From positions 11,160,001-11,224,000 of the forward strand of contig WHVY01000003.1 of assembly GCA_022266195.1 (NCBI GenBank): DNA of 64,000 bases, in the 5' to 3' direction. The first letter of the stretch is position 1, and each line of letters starts with the position of its first letter. Of this stretch, positions 34,514-45,900 are shown piece by piece. The notes under the pieces were generated by a model. That model was not told the DNA's origin. It was given only the letters and a program-made list of their open reading frames with translations, and searched no databases. A program made the position numbers and the translations under genes. This DNA is from Tetranychus cinnabarinus (taxonomy: Eukaryota > Arthropoda > Arachnida > Trombidiformes > Tetranychidae).

Positions 34514-35384
34514 ATTGGTGATAAAAGTTTATGATTTCAGTTTGGTGTCAAAGTCATTATTACTTTTATTTCAAGTCGATAGAAAGCACATTGCAGCACT
34601 TTTTCATAGACAGTCCAAGATAAGCTACTTCAAACAAGTAAATTTTTACTTCGTGCCACCATAGCAGTATTTTTAAATGAATTGGACCGATTGGTGCGAA
34701 TTTTATACAATTGAAATCTTTTCAGAATTTACCCAGATTTATCAGACAATCTTTTTCGCATATTGTATTAGTCTTTTTAATCTTAATAGCTGACAAAGTG
34801 GATGGTACTGAAAGATTCGTTTCCAGGTTCGATTAAGGAAAAGCGTAGTAGGGAGCGTTGCGCTCGGTATCTAAACAAAATTGAAACCACGTTCACGATC
34901 AAGAATAAATTAACAATTAAATCGTTCGTGTAATTCTATCACATTCATGTCAATTGAAGAGAGCGGAATTTCTAGCCCACAACCATAACATTTAACTAAC
35001 GTTGCTTCTTCACCATAAAAAAACCCACTCGATGACATTCTTTAAACTGATAATTTTGTTGAGTGTATTGTATGAGGATATGCGATTTTCCAAGAATTTC
35101 ATCTATAGATGTAAATTGAGTGATGCGATTCCATCAGGACGCGTTCAATTCTCAATAATAAGAGAAAGCATTTCCTATCAGAAGATCAAAAACATTTATT
35201 AGTGTAAAATTGCAAATAATACATTACTCCGCATTTCATTTTCATTTTTCATCTTTCTCAAGATGTCACAGTGTATTTTACATTTAGATATGTGATGTCG
35301 TTCAGTAACCAAGTTATTGCTTGATCAACCCTAGGACACATATTTGAGCTAGCAAATATACAAAGTTTTTAATTTGCATTTTTT

Positions 35385-35687
35385 TTATGATTGCAAGTTA
35401 TTAATGATTCTTATTCTATCGTTATTTTTGATAGGTTTCTCATCCTTGTATCCTTTACAATGCAAGGTTTTATATGTTAATTTTTTGTGATTTTTTAAGA
35501 ATTTTACATATTTGGACGCCAAAAAAGAATGAATAGTATTTTCGCTAGGACATGATGAATCTTTAGGAATAACAGGATAGTATGCATTTTGAATAAGTGT
35601 TTCTTTTTTAAAATATTGTGGTTTGCTTGGCGCTCGAAAACCAACATCCTTAGTAGATTTTGTTATATTTTCAGAGAGAATTTTCAT
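35385..35687 (-). CDS. Unknown 100-aa ORF in the accessory island
   Basis: ATG at 35687 and 100 codons with Lys/Ser/Asn-rich but varied composition. The end of the upstream minus frame (35671-about 35980) overlaps its start by 17 bases in another frame. This could be a compact viral-type overlap or a single frameshifted gene. No domain is recognised. Confidence 0.35.
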   Translation of the reverse strand: MKILSENITKSTKDVGFRAPSKPQYFKKETLIQNAYYPVIPKDSSCPSENTIHSFLASKYVKFLKNHKKLTYKTLHCKGYKDEKPIKNNDRIRIINNLQS

Positions 35688-35980
35688 TTTGCGAACTGAA
35701 ATGAACGATACAAAAAGAAATGTGTCTATTCAGTACAATTTTAAATTTTGTTACGCGTAATTTCATTTTGACATGACACAACTTCTGAAAGTTTTCTTTT
35801 GGAAATATACAAGATTGTTGATCATCACTTGGAACAATTGTATCTAAAATGAAATGGATGAAGTTTTGTGGTGTGATTTTCAATATCTCGATGAATTCAG
35901 TAATTGAAATCGAAAAATCAGCAAAATTAAATATGATTTCATTGGGGGAATTAAACGATTCAACCTCAACTTGTGTACCG
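35671..35980 (-). pseudogene. Unknown open frame without start, overlapping the 100-aa ORF
   Basis: The frame is open from about 35980 with no ATG near its beginning; a possible AAG acceptor lies there. The encoded stretch has alternating hydrophobic and acidic residues (F-N-F-A-D-F, E-F-I-E-I-L) and looks like real coding sequence. It ends in TGA at 35671. It is either a last exon or the 5' part of a gene now frame-shifted relative to 35385-35687. Confidence 0.3.
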
Positions 35981-36080
35981 ATATCTTTAGTTTAAATGAA
36001 TTTAAGTGAAGTTTCATTTTTTCCTCGATGAACGCGATACATAATTTATTGGAAACGATAAAAAACATAATCAAAATCAT

Positions 36081-39000
36081 CTTTATATGAAAAGCAAAAT
36101 CATCGTTAAAATTAAATGTGAAAACCTTGAGTGATCTTGAAAAGCCAAAATTGAAGTATTTCCATTCTTAAATCATTTAACTCTAAAACCTTGGTCCTTG
36201 ATTCACGATCAAACAATCGGAAAATGAAAAAATGTCCTTCATAATTTGAGAGCAGATTTATACGGTTCTGCTGAATGAACGCCCAGAAAAACTTCGCAAG
36301 AGATCTTCAATTCGAAAAGAGTTCGGGCATGAAAACACTAAAAACAAATTGCAGTAACTGGAAAAGAATCTCATTTTTTGGTTTGTTTTGAAATTTTGGC
36401 CAAAATTGAATCAATAATGAATAATGATAAGTTATATCTAATAGTGAAAAGGAGCAAAAAACATTTATCTTGATCCATTTTACTCTGTCGGCCTACTTTT
36501 TGTGTGTAAAAAGACGGAAATTATTGTCATGAACTATTTGGTTGACAAATACCTTTGATAAATGATTCATGATGAAGTAAAAAAATTGACATCATTCATT
36601 GGACAATAAAGTTGGACAAACAGTTGAAACAAACGAGAATAGTTTGTTGATGTTTAATCAACGAAAAATGATTAATTAACGAACGAGAAAAAAAGTAAAT
36701 TATTGGAGAGTTAAGGTTGAAACGAGAAGCAAAACCAAGTACAAAATTGAATAAACTGAAAGTTCAACTAAAACTGTTCATCCTTTTACTCGTCAAATTG
36801 TAAAGCAGAATCAATTTCATTTCAACAATTCATCTGTTTGAGTTGGTTAATTCCAATTTACTCTTCTCAATCATTTGAGCCTGTTTATCCTCTTAAACAA
36901 ATTATCTCCCAATGACAATCTGCATCAACTTGATCTGCCAATTATCATGCAACTTGTCAACAATTGAATCAAACTCAACATCACTTCAATTGTTTCCTCA
37001 AACAATCGAAACGCGAAAAAATCAAAAAAAAATGTTGACACAAAATCATTTCATTTCAGTTGAAATAATTGATCAATTTCAACGTTGCACCAATCATTCA
37101 CATCATTATGTTCAACTTGAAGCTCTTCTATTCATCATTAATTCAGAACTAAAGTGATGTCCATCCAAGTTGAGCTATTTTAAATTGTGACACAAATTTG
37201 ATTAATGACTGTTAACTATTCAAATGTTGACCCATTCATTCCTATCTCATCATGGCTCAGAATACAAAGCATGTTTAATTGAATCAACTTTACTCCAAAA
37301 ATGGTTACATGCTCTTCAATAGCTGAACAATGTTGTTTTAATATTTCGTCGAGTCATCAATAAAAAATACAATTTCGTTGCAATTTCGTTCGCTAACGAA
37401 TTCCGAAGACTTTCCAGACTTGGAATTTTCTCAATCTTCTTCAGAATTTCATGGAAATTATTTTTTTAATTTTCACAGAAAGTCAAAAAGAATAAAAATT
37501 TTCCAAAAAGAAAGTAAAAAGTGTTTAAAAGTTCCAAATTTTCGACTCGAACAATCTGAATCGAAGAAAATTCGAAAACTTCGTTCTCTATTTATCAATC
37601 GATTGTTTTCTGATTCCTTCAATGGAAATTTTCTATTCCTCAATTTCATGAAAAGTTCTAACATGGAACATTCAACTCTTTTCTTTTCGTTCAATCCAAA
37701 GTTTTGCATCTGACAAATTTGATGAATAATTTCATGAATTCTGGGTTCACTTTATTAATGATAAACTTCATTTCTTTCTGCTTTTTTCATGCCTTGAGGG
37801 ATTCCAGTTGAAAGTCAAAAAAAAAGTTATTCCATAATTTTCGACTCTTATTGTACTAATGATGATAATGATGACGATAATGATAATAACAATGGTAATG
37901 ATAATTTTATCGTAAAAAGAGTTGAAAGAAGATGAAATTTTTTTCTTCTCTGTATTCATCTTCGTCAAATATTTGACGATTGATGATTACAAATGGAAAG
38001 CGTAAAAGCAATGAAAAAAACTTTTGACCTTCCAATAGACTGAATCTTGTTCGTCAGCTTTAATAGTAAATAGTAAAGTGAAGAAAAAGCAAATATAATC
38101 TTTTTTCTTGAACTTTTTTTCCTCAGCTTTTCTTGCTTTATCTCATTCAGTTTCATGGTGCAAAACAAAAGCAAGAAATGAACGTTACGTTGTTTAAATC
38201 ATCATCTGATACACTTTTGGCTTCAAGGCATGTTTCAATTGTGGAGTCGAGTTAAAATAAAGTTCCTTTGATTCTAAATGTTTTTTCAGGGAAACATTAG
38301 TTTCAACTGAATTCCCTGGTTTTAGCTTTTGCCTGATAATTCTACTTTTGTTTTTACTTTCTTTCCTTTAAAGCTGTTTATAAAAGTGTAAACTTTGTCA
38401 ATCTCAATCTTAATATGAACTAAAACTCTTTTCGTTTCCACTCTTCATCAGTTTCTTCAACACTTTCATATCATTAATGTAACATTTTAAATAAACATCA
38501 ACATTTTTCCTGGCAACAAGTAATTGCATATTTTTAAGCAACTAAAATTAAACATTTTCAGCAAATTTTATCAAAGTTAATCTTTTCATTTTACCCTGTT
38601 CATGGTTGCAGCTCATTTATTATGCGCTCGATTTATCGCACCTTTAGCACTGGCAAGTTTCGTTCAAATTTCAGGCAACTTCATTATACATTTATGCATT
38701 GTAATTATAAGGGTTGATGAAGAAAGCAAAAAACAAATCTTTTTTTTGTTTGAATAAATAAATAATCAGCTTGAAACTTTGTACTCATTTTGATTCAGTT
38801 CCAATCCTTGATTAGTCTCCGAAAACTTTTGGTTGATGAATTTTTAATTGAAACCAATGATTATTTTGATTAAATCATCAATAGAGTTTCATCTCGTATA
38901 ATCGGTTGTTGCAAGAATATATTACAATCGAGTTTTCGTTCATTTTTCAGGAAGTTTGATTTAAACGTGCAATCAAATAAACCAATCACTTTGACTTTGA

Positions 39001-39085
39001 ATCAAGAAAAAAACGAGGAAAATTCAAATCCATCGCAAAAATCATGGACATTGACAAAAACCCTTAAAAATATTATATATATATA
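36081..39085. other. Non-coding DNA, about 3 kb
   Basis: AT-rich, with simple sequence made of GATAAT/GATGAT units at about 37856-37905. Open frames are Lys/Ser/Phe-rich and present on both strands over the same bases, so none is supported. Confidence 0.55.
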
Positions 39086-39183
39086 CAGGGTGAGGAGACA
39101 GTTTCTAGGCATTTCAGCTCCGCCTTCTAATGCATGTTGGTGCTTATTATTGCGTCAAATGCCTAGAAACTTTCTCCCCACCG
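39086..39183. mobile_element. Tiny MITE/hairpin (98 bp)
   Basis: Ends of about 32 bp are near-perfect inverted repeats: CAGGGTGAGGAGACAGTTTC on the left, and the complement GGTGGGGAGAAAGTTTCTAG on the right, sharing AGTTTCTAGGCATTT. It sits in a TATATATA tract on both sides, consistent with TA-targeted insertion. The CAGGGTG start matches the foldback at 30059, but the interiors differ. Confidence 0.72.
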
Positions 39184-39986
39184 TATATATATTATTATTC
39201 ATATATTATAGATTGCGATTTTCGTATTATTAAAAAATCTCAATGTTAGTTCTTTAACTTTTGAGCGAGATTGAAAATGGCTTTTCCGAGCCTTTCTTCC
39301 AGCTCACCACCCAGGTTTACCACTTCCTTTTAGTTTCATTCAGTAATTGTTTGATACCTTCAAAATTTGAGCCTTATTCTTTTCGTATAATGCGATGTAT
39401 TGGAGCGTGTTGTTAACAATTCGCTAACGCAAGTTGCCCCTTCGCCAGTCTTTCGCTCAAACCACGCTGATAATCGTCTCAAACCTTGAATCATAGGACA
39501 ATAGAAACTGAAAATGGCTGGCCTAGAGTGGACAAGTTGGCCAAGCGTAGGCATCATCTCCTATTAAGTTTCATTTTTTCTTGACAGGTGGATATGCAAC
39601 TTTTTTGGTTTCTTTAATAGTATCGTTCACATAATGATGTACACATATTAACAGCAATCGGTCCACACATCAACATGTATCTTTGGTGGAATAAATACCT
39701 TACGGTATTCCAGATGATTCAATTTGTGATGATCGGAGTCCATTCATTCCAATTGCTTTATCTTACCATTAGTTTGTCACAACATGCAATTCAATCATTA
39801 AATTTCGATAGTTTAATCCAGAAAGTGCACTTAAGTGCTCCTGCCCCAGCACCCAAAAATGCTTCAGAAAGCACAGTCCCCTACTAATTCTGTAGGATAT
39901 TCTGTCTGTATTCTGTAGGGTAATTTTATTTTTTAGGAATACCTAGAATAAGAGTAATTGGGCATGCCACATGGATACGACTTACC
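39184..39986. other. Non-coding DNA
   Basis: No gene is supported. GC content is a little higher around 39400-39560, where short frames on both strands lack start and motif support. Confidence 0.45.
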
Positions 39987-40305
39987 TTTTGTTTTTGGTC
40001 AAACCAGTTTATCCTAACCTAACCAAACCTAACCTAACTTCAAGGCTATAATTATTTGTCATGCTTTAATCGCTTTCTTGTCACAACAACGATGCAAAAT
40101 AACACGATGAGACTCTTTAAACTTTCACTCAAACCCTAATCAGTTATAGTCAACCTTACTGTTGAGCTATTGAAACTTATTCAAGCCATTAACTTTTTAC
40201 TCACCAATCTCTTGGTAAGCCATAAAGCCTTGTAGTTTAGTAAAATGTTTATTAGGATCAAATCAACTCTAATCAAGCCTATCATTACTTGTCATGAATA
40301 CAGTT
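39987..40305 (+). repeat. Direct repeat copy 1 with CCTAA telomere-like core
   Basis: About 319 bp, nearly identical to 44626-44950 in the same orientation. It differs by a handful of substitutions and one 6-bp indel (CAGTTATAGTCAACC here, with CACTTTGAG-type extra bases in copy 2). Near its start is TCCTAACCTAACCAAACC followed by CCTAACC, close to arthropod (CCTAA)n. No terminal inverted repeats or target-site duplication are seen. Confidence 0.85.
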
Positions 40306-42975
40306 CATCAATAAAATTGTATTCAAATTTTCATTCAATCATTGAAAGAATTTTGTTCATGAAGATGAAATGGAAAATATGAACTCAGATAGATTGCAAC
40401 TCATTGAGAATTCTGTATCAACATTTCACTTCCATTCTCTGCATCATCCTCTGTTCATTCCTTGCTTTTTACCAATTCATTTGTTTTTACTCTTCTTCTG
40501 TCTCTTCCCTCTTCTATTCACAACATGTTGTTAATATTGATAGGCTTGTTTGTTGGATTATGTTGAGCATGAAAAAAGAGTAACATGGCTGACAATGGAT
40601 TGTTGCAAAGGGATAAACAGATAAACACATAAGATAGACAATTGGTAAACATTGATGAAAATGAGTGAGAAAACAAGAAAAAAAAAAGTTGAACAAGTTT
40701 GAAGGAAACAAACAAAAAGATTCAAAAGATTCTTTTCCTTCTTTCCTCATCTTCTCCTGATTCTCATCATCACAATCATCTCTCTTTATCCTCATTCACT
40801 TGCACCCTTGTAACTATGTATTTATGTACGCTTAAACCTAGTCTAGTTTAACCCATTTAGAAAGGCAAAGAGACAGACAAAGACGATGAAAGTTCTTTAC
40901 AGTAAAAGATTGATTGTTTCAATGACAATGTTGATTCACTAATGAAAATTTATCGGCCTCTGAGAATGTTCATGTTGATAGTGAAAAAGTGTGGTTCAAA
41001 GAGTGTAACTCAACTTTCTGTTTCTCCTTCAACTCCTCACTTTGGGTTGCTCATTGATGAACAACTTTTCCCTCTTCAATCCTAAAGATACACTTGATGC
41101 AGCTTTTACTTTTGCCTAATTTGAGAGCAAAGAAGGAAGAAGAAGAAAAGGCAAAAAAGATTCACCAAGAAAATGAATTGAATGATGGAAGCAAGATGAA
41201 GATGAACACAAAATACAGAAGAAGGAAAAATGACTGGAAAAGTGAACTTTTTGAGTTACATGTTTTTGCACTGGTTAAGTAAACTAAAGAGTAAACCTAA
41301 ATTGAATCATCGACGGCAAAGTAACTCTTGATTTAATTCAATATCAGATCTTGCTTTTCAATTTGTGTTTTACCAGATGAAATTATGTTTATTGAAAGCA
41401 GAGACAAGAGCGCAGTTAATAACGATAATCAAAACATCAACATGGGAACCATCCAATTGAGTTGCAAAGTCCAATTTTCATTTTCAATGAGAATGGAAAA
41501 GAAAGAGAAAAAAGTAGAGAAAAAAAGTTTTGCAAAAAAATGTTTAACCTGATTCCATTTGAATTACAATGAAATGTTGAATCAGATTAATCGGTAATGT
41601 TAATGTTGAAATGAAAACTTGTTCAATCTTGGCAAAGGAAAAAAGTAAATTGTTTTAAAGAAAAGCGGAAAACTAATAAATCTCATTTTGTTATGCAAAG
41701 TTTCATTTTGAATTTCATTAATCTTACCTTGAATTTGTGGACAAAAATGTAAACTCAATTAATTGTCCATTAAATCTGAATGCTCAATTTGTCTGAATCT
41801 TGATAAATCTTTAAAATTCAACTCACTAAGGAAATGGATTCAAGAAGAAAACTGATTCGCATCTTCTCCAAGAAATTGCATTCTTTTCATTTAACAGAGT
41901 TTACTCAGTTCATTGTCTCATTGGAAATGCAAAAGACTCAATATTCATGGAAATCTGAGAAAGTTCAGTGTTGAGATTAAAAAGTCTCAACTGTTACTCA
42001 ATAAGTCTGAGTTTTTCAGTCGATTTTTGTCTTTTGTTTCATTTTGCATTTTTAAAGTTACTTGCAATTTCATGGCTTGCTTCACGATTTCAAGAGAATC
42101 TCTGATTTTCTCAAATTTATTCCATCCATTGACATTGATAAATTTTGCTTTTAAAATTCGAGTTTCTCTTTTCATTCCAAAGTGTAAATTAGATTAAAAA
42201 TTGTGACCATTTTTCGTCCATTTGATTTATGCTCTTCGGTCGTTTTGCTTTTTATACTTTCAATTTGACCGAAGAAATTGAATCCATTGAATTAATATCA
42301 TGTTCAGAAGTAAACGAAATGTTCAACCTTGTTGACCTAACGAAATAATAAAGCGTTTTGATTCTTGTTTTGTTTCTTGTTATTCATTGTTATTTATATC
42401 ATTGTCAAGTTATTACATTTATCCAAAAAAAGAAACGAAATAAAAGGCAAAAAAGATGTTGCTATTATACACAATCATGAGGCTCATTTTTTTCATCTCG
42501 CATGAACCTTAATGGAAGTTTATCATCAAGGTGGCGAGAAGAGAGAGAGAGAGAGAGAAAGTTAAGAAGAAAAATAAAGATGAAAAAAGACAAAAAATGA
42601 TATCGACTATTAATCAGATGGAAACTGATTCATTTTGATTATAAATGTAATACACATGTTTGTATAAAAAAGAATGTCTCACTCCCAGTTTTCACTCCCT
42701 GTCTTGATGAACGCCCAATTTGCATCCTTTATCTTGTAACATCACCATCATTATAATGTTAACATATTTTTGCATTAATTTCATCTTTAGCTTTCTCGAT
42801 GCTCTTCTCACCTCAACTTTTGTTTCTTTGTCATTAACTTAACATCTTTTGTCTTTTTCATTGCAATCTTCTTGCTTCAATTTTTATCTTCATTTTTCTT
42901 CCAATTTTTTTCTCTTTTTCTTTCTCTTTATCTCTTGAATTTTTTTCCCTCTGCCTTCACTTGAACTTCCCTTTA
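40306..42975. other. Non-coding DNA downstream of the dpr-family gene
   Basis: Lies 3' of the dpr-family stop codon on the minus strand and may include its 3' UTR near 42.9 kb. A GA dinucleotide run occurs at about 42539-42560. No other gene is seen. Confidence 0.5.
42539..42560. repeat. GA dinucleotide microsatellite
   Basis: An uninterrupted GAGAGAGA run of about 20 bp, downstream of the dpr-family gene. Confidence 0.7.
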
Positions 42976-45900
42976 TCATGTAACACAACTGTATATCAAT
43001 TGGTTATTTAATACAGCTGCTAGTAGTAAGATAAAAAACTTAATAATCGTTGTAAGAAGTGAGGTTAAAGATGAGCAAGATGAGAATGGTGATGATTTGA
43101 ATGGGAAAAGTTGCTCCAAAAATTTGTAATTAGATTCACCATGATTGGAACTTGTATACTCGGTTGAGCTTCCTTCATCATTTTGAGGCCAATTATGGGA
43201 AAGCTGTTTTGCACCTAATAAAATTGAGAACAAGAAATGTTGCGAAAAAAGGGTTAAATCGAATAAACTTTGTCGAGCAAAAATTCATGCTTCATTTTCA
43301 TTGAGCCAACAGAATGCGATGAAAGATCGAGAAAAGTTTTGCAACTAATAACAATAAACAACAAACAGCTCAAGTTATCAATTTAAATGCATAAACAAGG
43401 TTCTCGCATAAATAACTTCAAAATCGCATTTCAAATACCGAATGTATTCCAAAATAAGCTTCACTTCAGATAAATTCAATAAAAAATGCAATGATCTCAA
43501 GTCTTTACCTTGAACCTTATAACTCAAAAAATTACTGTTTGACTATCGCCTGTTTGACGAGCCTAAAGTCGTATTGCAGATAACTATGGATATCAACTTG
43601 ATGAATCTTCATTGTAGATCGTTGGAACATGAACTAGAGTAAAGATCGTTATGAGCAAAATCGATGTCTTACCTTGGAGAACGTGAAGATATATGGAAGA
43701 AGGTTCAATATTGAACGGTGCACAGGTATAGTTACCAGAACTATTGTAACGAGCATTTCGCAGGGTTAAACGTGATATCAATGTATCACTTTGAACTGGA
43801 TCTTTTGTTAATGATACCTGACCCAATCCTTCATTTTTAAGGTCATAGTTTATCATTCGATCGTTGTGGTACCAGAAAACATAGGAAGGTGGATTGGGTG
43901 ATTGAGATATAATACAGGTTAAGTTAATGGTTGATCCAGCGCTAACAATAATATCATTGCCTGATCCAGAGATTCGGGTATAAGGAACTGGAAAGAGTAA
44001 AGAGCAAAATGATAATAATGAGAATAATGATAATGTTAATTATGATAATGGTGATGATGAATAAAAATGAAATACATTTTGATGGTGAATAAATAGAGAT
44101 ACAATTATTAACAATCGTGATCAGAAAAGGCAATGAACATTGAACCGTTTAATTAATACATTAAAGGATTCCATTCTTTCTTTTTGTTTTTCATTCCAAG
44201 TTTGGGTTAACAATAATAACTTTTTTGTTACAATCATTATTATCATGAAAAATAACTGCAAATCATTATAAACCATTATAACTTTTAATTTAACCAAAAA
44301 CTATTATTGTTTTTACTTTGATTGGAAAAAGCGACTTTTGTCATTTTCATTTTAACTGGGATGTACATTTGTCACCCTTTGAATTAGTTTAATTAACCTG
44401 ATTTCAATTGATTGGATCAAGAAACAATGGATAAAGCAAGCTGGTAATTTGTTCAAGCTAAGTATCCAGACTTTATTGGAATCAAATCAACATAATCGTC
44501 ACTCCTATTAGCTACTCTTTATTTGGGTTTAATGAATTTACTGTTCAACATTGAATAACTAGAGTTGTAACAGTTCAGAGTTGAATCTTTGACTCTGACA
44601 AAACGGATATTAACTTTGAGTCACATTTTGTTTTTGGTCAAACCAGTTTATCCTAACCTAACCAAACCTAACCTAACTCCAAGGCTATAATTATTTGTCA
44701 TGCTTTAATCGCTTTCTTGTCACAACAATGATGCAAAATAACACGATGAGACTCTTTAAACTTTCACTCAAACCCTAATCAGTTACACTTTGAGTCAACC
44801 TTACTGTTGAGCTATTGAAACTTATTCAAGCCATTAACTTTTTACTCACCAATCTCTTGGTAAGCCATAAAGCCTTGTAGTTTAGTAAAATGTTTATTAG
44901 GATCAAATCAACTCTAATCAAGCCTATCATTACTTGCCATGAATACAGTTGTCTTAACAATAATAATACAAAATAAACTAAAGAGATTTGAATCAGCTAA
45001 GTCAACCTCTGCAAGTGTATTCTGTCCAGGCTCATTAAGTAATTAGATTCAAATATTAACATCTACTAGGCTATACCTTTTTAGACAATTTTACTGATTT
45101 TTAAAAATGGTTTCAATAAGAATGCCTAAATTTTAAACCCAACTCGCCGGAGAAACCCAAAGGCTATTCATCTAAGCCCTCACCTCTTATCGAATGAGAC
45201 ATTTAGCATAAAATCGGTGAGTGATAATTCCCTTGTAAGTCAACATTTCAGCGAAAATAAACAAATTTCAGACCACTTTTCTGCGAGTATGTTGACCTTT
45301 CTGGCAATTCGATGTAAAGTTTTTTCATCGACAATTTAAATTCATCATTTACATTCTCAAGTATCAGTGATTTCTGCTCTTTTATTATCCTTTCATCATT
45401 CGCTTTTTTCAACTTGAACTTATAAATTGGATTGATGCAAAATGACCAAAAATTATATATAAAAAGTTGCTTTATTTAGAGTTTGGTTGATCATGTGAAA
45501 GGAGTTTTTTTATTTCCTTGTCAAAGATTCATATTATGATAAGTTATCATTGATAGCTGTCAAGTAAGTTTTCACAATAATAACAATAAAGCTGTATGAT
45601 GATGAGCATTATTCATCATTATGTGATAACAAAAAAAAAGGTTTTGAATTACAGATTCATTATACATTTTTGCTTCTCCAGTTTTTCACTTTGATTTATA
45701 CAGAAATATATATTGAGACATTGAGCTGACAGGAAGGAATTTAAAAATTATTTCCATTCTCATCTGTTTACTGAATAATTGATGAAATTCGTCCTTTATT
45801 CAAACTAATTATTCGAACAATAAATTTCTAGTTTCATGTTATTGGCTGAAAATTGTTTTCACTGTCGACTTGTTTCCATGTAATTTGATTTGCTTGGAAT

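Noticed and set aside
40000..40050. True chromosome end (telomere)
   Set aside because: Only a few degenerate CCTAA units, internal to unique sequence, and repeated in the second copy at 44.6 kb.
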